Positions 56,501-64,000 of a stretch of 64,000 nt of DNA are shown here, one piece after another. How positions within the stretch are numbered: the first letter of the stretch is position 1; every line of letters begins with the position of its first letter. Source of the stretch: Heterobasidion occidentale. Lineage: Eukaryota; Basidiomycota; Agaricomycetes; Russulales; Bondarzewiaceae. Location: positions 2,170,001 to 2,234,000 of the forward strand of contig JBCAQO010000010.1 in NCBI GenBank assembly GCA_039111635.1. The letters are read 5' to 3'. Made by a program: the position numbers and the translations under genes. The notes beneath the pieces were generated by a model, which ran no database searches, was not told the DNA's origin, and saw nothing but the letters and a program-made list of their open reading frames with translations.

Positions 56501-57489
56501 GCGCGATTTGGAGGGGAATGTATATCGCTGAATTGAGGCTCGGCGAGTGGAGCTCAGTTCGACACGGACTCCGTTCGACTGTTGTATATCCAGCTAATCA
56601 GGGGCGAAGATGTATAAATGGATTGTGCCTGTACCAGATTGGTGGAAAAATATCCGGGCGAAGCAAAATCATCGGGAGAGCCTACATATCAACGTGATCA
56701 AAGAGTATGGAGATTTCATAACATGTGTAGCTACCATCCGGCAAGACCTTGCGAAGAATTTTGCGATCAGCAATAGACGTATTGCATAGCTCGAACGTTG
56801 CACAGTCCGGCAAGGGAAATATTTTGAAGTTTGAGAGTGGGACAGCCTGTCAAAGACGGAGAGACAGGAACACGCGCAAAGATAGATGATCAGGATAAAA
56901 GGGATTGAGATCGGTGGCACTGTGAAAAGGCTTGTGGGTCTACGACTCACACCGCCAGTCCCACTGTCATGGAGCTGAGAGAAACCAGTCACATGGAAAG
57001 ATGCATTTCCATCGTATCCCGCGTGCTAATCAAAGAGTTAGCCGGGCGCAAGGGTAAAGTATATGTGGGGAGGGGAAGATAAACTACTGATGGACTATCA
57101 CATACGTTTCCTGGAGAGTCTGTATCCATCCCAACTTTCACCATGCCATGCGGCAGCGTTGCGCCTAGAATAACCATATCCACAAATACGAACGCGGCCA
57201 TGATGTAATATTAGAGCAAGGAACACCGAGAATAGAAATGGTATTATGATAGATGTCGGAAGTAATATCGATAGGACGTACCGGGAAAGACGTGGCCTCC
57301 ATTGACAGTACCGATGAAGAGGTTTACAAAGCTTGCAGGGTCAGCACTGCCAGAGAGAGTGGGTGCAATGCCTTGACGTGAAGCGACCCCGTTCGTGTTT
57401 CTGTTCGCATGGACGCCTCCGGTTGACAGAAATAGACTGAGAAAAAACGCGAGAAAGACGTGGCTCGCAGAAAAGCTGCGAAAATGCAT
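53516..57489 (-). CDS. GH92 alpha-1,2-mannosidase, secreted
   Basis: GH92 enzymes are Ca2+-dependent inverting exo-alpha-mannosidases that trim mannans and N-glycans. The start at 57489 gives the signal peptide MHFRSFSASHVFLAFFLSLF. SFVNLFIGTVNGGHVFPG and GATLPHGMVKVGMDTDSPGN form the N-terminal domain start. Further on come TGFSQLHDSGTGG, GASFAASFGPGRYRAYTCVD, EWNKLLGTVKVE, WDSTEPYYDSFYCN, HFIQGGS and ADPILGEFLVKY. DLFERGGTNSKQVSRTLE with HAFGDFAISQVAK and the catalytic-region TNGLPGND with DSGAMASYAFFYLAGLYPLP follow. It ends in a beta-rich tail, SVTIDGTLWKSNCFLEWDAF. About 18 exons; the last intron (about 53650-53745) must be removed to avoid a TGA. No frame break is needed. Length and order are normal for the family. 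Confidence 0.88.
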
Positions 57490-58887
57490 CGCTCACGATG
57501 GGAAGACTCGCTAGAGGGGCGCGTCGAAGAGACACAGCGACGGCAGAGGCGGAGAATATGTATGCAGACAAAAAGAAGAACTGCCATGCGCCAGAGAACA
57601 GAAGCAAAGCGCGCGTGACTGGCCTGATGACGAGCCTGTCGCGTACGCGGAATGAGACGTGGTGGATCATGTGAGGAAGTCGAGTTGATCACCTGATGAG
57701 GCGACATTTGCCAGTCATTTGCCCTAGCCGGTTAGGCGTTTACAAGCTTACCTTGACGACATACACGTCAATAGCCACAACATACAACCTAGTCATGATG
57801 AGTTCAAAAGACGAGGGAGGAGAAGTACTGGGCGGCAAGCACGTGAGAGTTCAGGTCTGGAGAAGATATGCAAATGCCGGCACCAGCCCAACTGTCAATT
57901 GTGTCCAGGCCGTCAATTGTCAAGCGCAGTATGAATGAGAATGTGTAAACCGAGATCATCGAAGGCCACAGATATAGCTTTATAGAAATCAGAGCGGCGT
58001 CCATCGGCGTCTGCGCGGGCATAGTTTATATGATACTGTAGATTAGAAGCTGGAGGGACCCTGCAAGATCCTGTGCTCTGACTGATTCGAACGATGTGAA
58101 AAAAAGGAACGGATGCAGTCGATAGTTTGCCGTTCGTGAGGTTGACTTTCCCCTGTAAGTAGAGCATGCTGCAAGGTACCTTGAAGACGTCCATTGAGGT
58201 GGGCAGAGTTGTGGTGTTCGTGAGAGTCTGTTTGTGTTTGTTTCTCACGGATCTCCCTCATCTTCTCCTTGCACCATCAGTCTACGGCCCGTATCGCAAT
58301 TCACCTCGTTCTTAGTCTCCGTAACCCAACGCTTACCGATATCTCGGTAGGGATGGATAGATTTGAACTTAATGAGAGCATCTAGGGTTTACAACGCCTA
58401 GAGAGATATTCTGACAGACCCCTACTTCGGCGAAGCTTCTTTGAGGCTCGATAGATGACACAGGAATGCTATGAGCCGCCCGCGAAATAGAGTCTACCAT
58501 TCCCTGAATTGGTGTTATGAGACTTTTACGGAAAGAACTTCGCAGAGGATCGCTCGATCCTGCCTTGTGGTAACAACAATACCCCATGGGGCCCCACAAT
58601 CGGGTCTTGTATCACCTGCACAATGCTCGGTACAGTGCGCATATCTCTTTCCCGAGTGTTGGCGTGCGTGTTTCAGGCCTGTATTGATGTCTTGTTCGGA
58701 TTCAGGCGCCAGGCACATCCCCAAACAGATTGGAAGAACCGCTATGGCAAGGCTATTACACCCATTTCCCTCCACATGATCTCACCCTCCACGGCGGTCA
58801 GATCCACTAGCACGACTATAAGGCAGGCTTAATGCCGCTCGACTCGTGTCTCGCCCTCCTCCTCCTTCCCCCGAGAACCACGCCAAC
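57490..58887. other. Divergent intergenic region between GH92 and MFS genes
   Basis: About 1.4 kb separates two divergent starts. Open frames at 57324-57707, 57913-58248 and 58471-58779 show no domain. Promoters of both genes must lie here; no clear TATA pair stands out. A decayed gene in 58370-58800 cannot be excluded. Confidence 0.35.
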
Positions 58888-61224
58888 ATGACATCCTCGT
58901 CCTCCATCGAGAAGAACGACATCACCGTTGTTGAGGACCCTTCGCAGAAACGCGAGGACAGCGACCGGGTTTCTGTCCTCGACTTTGGAGGCGACACATC
59001 CCTGCCTCCTCCCCCAAACTTGAGCCCTGAGGAAGAGAAACGGCTTTTCAGGAAGATAGATCTCAGATTGATGCCCATCTTATCCTTGATGTATCTGCTA
59101 AGTTTCTTGGATCGGGGTGCGTTGGTTCTCGTTTTGAATGGTACTGAAGCTTAATGTAAGCTTTCCCTTGAATGTAGGAAATATTGGTACGTCGACGAGC
59201 CATTTCGGTCTTGCAGCGCACGAGGTTGAGACGGATATGGGCAGGCAATGCGCGTCTACAGGGACTCGAGAAACAGCTTCATCTCGTTGGCAATCAGTAC
59301 AACATCGCTCTCGTACGTCCTCATTGCGTTCACGCCATGCGTATCCTGAGACCTAACAGCAGCTTAGACAATGTATTTTGTCGTACGCAAACTGATATGA
59401 AATTGATCATGCCACGAGTCCTGACCCCTCCTTATTATAGCCGTATTGCCTCTTCGAATGTCCAGCCAAGTAAGTTTATTTCTACGCGTCGTTAGTGCCG
59501 TCTAATCCAACCTTTGGCAGCCTCGTCCTCAAGAAGTTTCGCCCGTCACGGTGGCTTCCAGGTATCACGATTGTCTGGGGAATAGTAATGACCCTCATGG
59601 GTCTCGTCAAGACGTTTGTCATCCTCTTGTTATGTTTTACCTTGTGGTTTACCTTGAATCTTCTCAGGTACCCACAGCTTGTTGGCGTCCGAGTATGTTT
59701 AGGGGTCGCTGAAGCTGGCCTTTTCCCGGGCGTAGTATATTAGTATGTCCATCCAATCTAGTTATATGACTCGAATTGAATGGTTTTGATTGTTGACTTA
59801 GCTTAACACTGTGGTATCCCCGTGCAATGCTTCAATTTCGAGTCGGCATCTTCTTTGGCGCTGCATCCCTTGCAGGTGCCTTTTCGGGGTTGCTCGCATT
59901 CGCAATTTCGTTCATGAGCGGCACTGCAGGTCTGTTGGGTTGGTCGTGGATCTTTGTGAGCATTAAAGCCCAGTTTTGGATACAGTTGGTGACCGAGTTT
60001 GCGCCTTCGTAGATATTGGAGGGCATCGCAACTGTTCTGGTCGGAATCCTAGCTCTCTTTGTGCTTGTCGACTTCCCCGCGACGGCTGGCTTTCTCACTC
60101 CCGAAGAGAGGTCGTACATCGTATGGAGGAAAAGTAAGTCTACCTTGCTTTCATTCATCATTTTTACGTGAGGACTAGACTAATTGATGGTGACGCTTGA
60201 TTTCATGTAGAGTTCGACAATTCCTCAGTCGGCGAGGAGGAACGTTTCGCGATGCGCCATCTGTTGTCTGCTCTGGCCGACTGGCAAGTATGGCTGCACA
60301 TACTGGTCTATATGTCTATCATCGGTCCGCGTGCGTACCTTTGCTTATATCCAAAATTTAACACAACCTTACCCATCTTGTGATCTCTAGTCTACGGAAT
60401 CTCGCTGTTCCTTCCGTATGCAGCTTATATAGTTCTGAAAGACATCTGAAATATGATTCGTGTATAGGACGATCATCAGCAATTTTGGATTCACCACTGC
60501 AATCAGTCAACTCTTGACTGTGCCTCCGTATATCTTTGCGAGTGAGTCGTTTTTACTTTATGACCATATTTACTTGCTAATAACGTGGTGATTGAAACAT
60601 TTGCAGCGATCGTCCTCATCATATTCGCCATCTGGTCAGATTCGATTCAGAAGCGTTCGCCGTTCATCCTCACCGGGCTCTGTATGCTCCTTGTCGGCTT
60701 TGCAATCAACATCTCCGATACCGCGCCGGGCGTAAAGTACTTTGGCACCTTCTTTTGCGTTGCTGGTGCCTACGCGAGCTTCCCGGGTGTTGTCAGCTGG
60801 TTTGTCTACATTATCTGCACTCGGGAATAGATGACTGACGATGTGTATAGGCTCGGAAATAACCTTGCCGGTCAGTACAAGCGCGGAGTTGGCATGGCCC
60901 TGCATATTGGTATCGGTAACTTCAGCGGTGCAATCGCCTCCAATGTCTTCCGATCCCAAGATGCGCCACGCTTCATCATCGGTCGTACGTTTATCATCTC
61001 TTGCTGCCGCTTCCTCTATTGATAGTTTGCTTTGACATTATATAGACGGCATCATGCTGATGTTTGTCGGCATTGGCTTCGTATCGGTGCCCATCGTGGT
61101 CCTGCTCTACATCCGTATTAATCGGGAACGAGACAGGGTCTTGGCGGAGGGCGGTGTTAAGTATACAGACAAGCAGTTAAGAGAACTAGGTGACCGTGCT
61201 CCTGATTTCAGATACATTCTGTGA
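58888..61224 (+). CDS. Major facilitator transporter, Dal5 (anion:cation symporter) family
   Basis: Twelve-helix importer of allantoate, vitamins or other organic anions at the plasma membrane. The cytosolic N terminus holds an acidic Ser-rich tail and RLFRKIDLRLMPILSLMYLL. Family motifs follow: SFLDRGNIGNARLQG at the first loop, TMYFVPYCLFECPAN, RVCLGVAEAGLFPGVVYYLT, WYPRAMLQFRVGIFFGAASL, GWSWIFILEG, VLVDFPATAGFLTPEE, FLPTIISNFGFTTAISQLLT, WLGNNLAGQYKRGVGMALHI and NVFRSQDAPRFIIGHGIMLM, then RINRERDRVLAEGG. More than ten exons, including a 9-nt exon GAAATATTG (59179-59187) and a 15-nt exon ACAATGTATTTTGTC (59373-59387), both needed for the motif residues. The frame is intact to TGA 61222-61224. 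Confidence 0.88.
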
Positions 61225-61541
61225 GAAACAAAGGATGGACGGTCCTTTGAGCGAGAGCATGTGTATCGTATGTACTACGAAGTATATGATAAACTGATTC
61301 ACGATGGCCTTCAGTTGCACATTTGAGGTAGATAAGAGTCCCAAGCGCAGGCAATTTCGCTCCCTGTTGTGACAATGGGCCATCTTCCAAGCACCATTGG
61401 GATTGGAACAGTCCCACAAGGTACATACTTAAAGCTCGAACCAGCGTTTCCGAATTGCTGTCATCAGTAATGCCAACGGTACATAAACTATTTGCACTAA
61501 TAGATGTGCAGAGATCGCGTGCTTCTAAAACAACAGAGCTT
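61225..61541. other. Intergenic between convergent genes
   Basis: Shared 3' flank of the MFS and MaoC-type genes; nothing else seen. Confidence 0.35.
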
Positions 61542-63057
61542 TCACAGCTTGCTCTTCTCTGTCTTCTTGATATACGCCAACCCGCTTCCGACAGCCACCT
61601 GCATGATCACCCGGATTCATGAGCTGTTGATGGCAAACACAATAGAATTCGACAGACCTTTCCTGATGTCGTATTCTTCGTCTCAAATGCCACTTCCGTC
61701 GTCCCATCGGGACCCGCGCCCAATTCCCAAATCGATGTCTCAAGTGCATCGCCGGGCTTGACAGGCGATGTGAATCTCACGCCGAAGTACTTGAGTGCAT
61801 TTGGGTCGTTATTCCCGACCGCAGAGACGACAGCGCGAGCCGCGAATCCGTACGTAGAGAGTCCGTGCAAGATGACGCCGCCGAAACCAGCAGCTTCGCC
61901 AATGCGGGGATCTAGCAACAAGAAAAATGAGGAATTACCCCCTCAAATGTGTGATGCAAGATGCGAACCGATGTGCAAAGGATTGTAGTCGCCACTGAGA
62001 CGGTAAATGAGTGCTTGCTCAGGTGTTGTGTGGTCTTGCACGACCCAGTCGGGCTTGCGGTCCTTTGGAATAGGCTTGGCTTTGGGAGGCGCCGCGATTG
62101 ATTTAGCAAAGCGTTGACCGGTGATCTTAGCTCCTAGATTGAAAGAAGAGGACTGGCGTTTGGCGATTCAAAATAAGTTGTTTCTAAGGAAGATGGGTGA
62201 ACCTACGAAAAGCTTAGCATAAGGTGTTCCATGAGGGTCAACGAGAGTAATCTCGTTTTCCATGATCACACCCGACTCTGCGAAATAAAATCAGATGCTA
62301 CGGTTGGAGGGTATATGCAAAATGCATTGCTTACTGTTCTCCTGAATTGAAGACAAGCGCTTCTTCATCTTCCAGCCCGGGCCAGAAACAAGCGGCAAAG
62401 GCTTCAGAATTTCGATTGTCTGCGTTGCGTGAATCTAACAAAACCAAGCGGTCAATTGAACCATCGAATTTACAATCCTACAGAATCGTTTCACGAAGTT
62501 GAACAAGATCAGACATACAATACGGTTTGGGTCAAACTTTGGGAGGCCCGGAACGGGGCGAGAGGAGCTCACTCGATCGGAGAATAAATTGATATCCTGA
62601 TCATCGCCTAACCCACAAAGTCATTTATATGTTTCAGTCCCAGGTGCGACATGTATTCCACCTACGCACCTTTCAAAAAGAAGGTAGCTGGGAATGTGGG
62701 AAATACAGAGAAAGATTTGTCTTATTTTCACTTGAGCAAAGCTGCCAAATAGTAGTCGGATAACTCTGATTGACATACCCAGCTCTGACGAGTGAATATG
62801 TCAGACTCAAAGCGGCATTAGATTCGCACTTCAGCCAATGCAACGCACCATAGACAGTATTGTAATCTGATTTCTTTGCACCAATTCCTATAGCATACAC
62901 CAGAACGTCGCGCTTGTTCCAACCAACCTATGTCATGACGTGCTTCTTGTCAGGTCTACGCTGTCAAGTCAGCGAGACATGGACACGAGATACGTACAAC
63001 CTGGTCGTCGTACTCGAAACCAATAGCCTTCTCGAGCGCTTGAGCTGTGCTCGACAT
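61542..63057 (-). CDS. Peroxisomal MaoC-type enoyl-CoA hydratase 2
   Basis: The hydratase-2 signature is [16 protein letters not shown]...[17 protein letters not shown], whose Asp and His are the catalytic pair of hot-dog-fold hydratases such as the C-terminal domain of Fox2. The enzyme adds water to trans-2-enoyl-CoA to give (R)-3-hydroxyacyl-CoA in peroxisomal beta-oxidation. The protein starts [20 protein letters not shown] (63057), continues [20 protein letters not shown] and [15 protein letters not shown], and ends [10 protein letters not shown], a C-terminal SKL peroxisome-targeting signal. The last intron (about 61566-61625) must be removed to reach it. It stands alone without the dehydrogenase domains of Fox2. 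About seven or eight exons; no frame break found. Confidence 0.87.
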
Positions 63058-63535
63058 CTGGAAAGTTAGATTCTTGGATGAAAATTGGCTCGCAAAAAGA
63101 GGAAGTCGAGGTGACAGTGGAAACTAGCCAACTTGCGTGCGGGGTATTTAGGCGGGGCCCCGGATTACCGGCTAAGAAGTTTCCGAAAACCGGTAGTGCG
63201 CGTAACGCCGGACTGGGCCAGCCCGGGCGGCCCCCAGCCTCGCCTTCGCTTCGTTCACTTGACGCACGCATCTGGTACGCACTAAATCTATCATTTAGTC
63301 ACTCATCTCTCTCATGTGTCCTCGTTACAGGCCATTGAACCAGACAGTTTCCATTGCCTCGCTGTTGGAGGGTAGTTGACGAAGAACTCAGTACCCCAGC
63401 TACGACGTGGCATGAGTAGACAGATCACACAGTGAGTAACGGTGTATCGATTATTCTCTCAAGATTCAATCCACTCCTTCCAAAGTTGAGCACTTAGGTC
63501 ACGAACTGCTCTCGTCTTGCACGCTCTACGCATAC
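63058..63535. promoter_or_regulatory. Divergent promoter region between MaoC and BTB genes
   Basis: About 480 bp between two divergent starts, so the promoters are shared or adjacent. The part 63140-63260 is very GC-rich, containing GCCCGGGC-type strings. Confidence 0.4.
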
Positions 63536-64000
63536 ATGCCAGACCCTTCCTGGATTCCTTGGGCAGGCCATCCCTTTGACTATTGGGTTGGGACGAATGA
63601 TCCCGACCACCCAGTCCGTCCTTGCGATGACCTTGGCGACATCATACTTCGTGCTTCCGACAGCCTTGACTTTGTAGTCCATCAAACCATCCTATCCAGA
63701 GCATCTCCGTTCTTCAAGAACATGTTTTCCTCGAACTTGACTGACTCGAGTTTGGACTTGCAACGCCTTGATCTTCCCGTAATTGTCATGGCCGAGAACC
63801 AACATACCTTGGATATGTTTCTCAGATTGCTGTACCCAATGGCCCAGCAGACCATCGATGGTATCACAGATGTCACGACAGTCTTGCAGGTGCTCGACAA
63901 GTATGAAATCGACAGTCTTCCTGCAGCTCTGGAAGCCCCCCTTGTGCGTATCGCGGAAGAGAAGCCGGATTTTGTTTGCACGGTCGCCTGCTATTTCAAA
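63536..64000 (+). CDS. BTB/POZ domain protein, N-terminal part
   Basis: One frame is open from ATG 63536 to the window edge (155 codons), so the gene continues beyond it. DIILRASDSLDFVVHQTILS followed by RASPFFKNMFSS is the start of a BTB/POZ fold, with the conserved D, H and F residues of the dimer interface. It continues with QRLDLPVIVMAENQHTLDMF and LEAPLVRIAEEKPDF. Mushroom genomes hold many such stand-alone BTB proteins; they form dimers and may recruit Cullin-3, but the partner here is unknown. Confidence 0.8.
   Translation, partial: MPDPSWIPWAGHPFDYWVGTNDPDHPVRPCDDLGDIILRASDSLDFVVHQTILSRASPFFKNMFSSNLTDSSLDLQRLDLPVIVMAENQHTLDMFLRLLYPMAQQTIDGITDVTTVLQVLDKYEIDSLPAALEAPLVRIAEEKPDFVCTVACYFK

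Noticed and set aside
1..64000. CRISPR arrays, bacterial operons or phage
   Set aside because: No regularly spaced repeats, no polycistronic bacterial gene order, and introns throughout show a fungal nuclear genome.

Overview
This is a window of nuclear DNA from a filamentous basidiomycete, most likely an Agaricomycete. Short introns of about 50-80 nt break nearly every gene, genes lie on both strands with little space between them, a tRNA-Pro carries an intron, and the protein families are typical of mushrooms and wood decayers: a multi-exon P450, GH5_12 and GH92 glycosidases, a GWT1 homologue, an EF-hand/ZZ multidomain protein, a Tad-like LINE and a chromodomain Ty3/Gypsy element. No rRNA, CRISPR or bacterial-style operon is seen.

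Layout. 1-5.5 kb: 3' end of an amino-acid/GABA permease, a tyrosine/dual-specificity phosphatase, tRNA-Pro(AGG), and the GPI-inositol acyltransferase GWT1. 6.4-11.1 kb: a cytochrome P450 and the mitochondrial calcium uniporter MCU. 12.5-17.8 kb: a large EF-hand/ZZ protein and, on the minus strand, a nucleotidyltransferase-like gene. 18-37.5 kb: one transposon nest. A LINE with ORF1 (zinc knuckle) and ORF2 (endonuclease-RT-RNase H) is broken twice by the same LTR family: a solo LTR at 21063-21897 and a full Ty3/Gypsy chromovirus at 25736-36135 on the minus strand. Both insertions have perfect 5-bp target duplications. 38.6-50.8 kb: steryl/ceramide glucosidase (GH5_12), a carnitine-pathway dioxygenase, a secreted FAD-linked oxidase, a secreted lactonase-like beta-propeller and the ribosome-assembly factor YTM1/WDR12. 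51-64 kb: a possible COX14-like small gene, a second nucleotidyltransferase-like gene, a GH92 alpha-mannosidase (minus), a Dal5-type MFS transporter, a peroxisomal MaoC-type enoyl-CoA hydratase ending in SKL (minus), and the start of a BTB/POZ protein.

What stands out. (1) The chromovirus carries an extra module 3' of its pol gene: a 48-residue hydrophobic microprotein whose ATG overlaps the pol stop as ATGA, then a long ORF ending in its own CCHC zinc knuckle. (2) Its primer-binding site matches no tRNA that I recognise. It is complementary to a 10-nt stretch in its own LTR lying about 31 nt downstream of a TATA-like box, which predicts Tf1/sushi-type self-priming. (3) Many otherwise well-conserved genes, including YTM1, which is essential in yeast, are broken by single-base changes. 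Most are losses of one base from a homopolymer run. This looks more like a sequence-quality signature than widespread gene death, so exon structures given here are homology-guided and some join across such sites.

The host genes do not form an obvious pathway cluster. They cover membrane transport, GPI-anchor synthesis, mitochondrial calcium uptake, peroxisomal fatty-acid oxidation, carnitine metabolism, glycan turnover and ribosome assembly.
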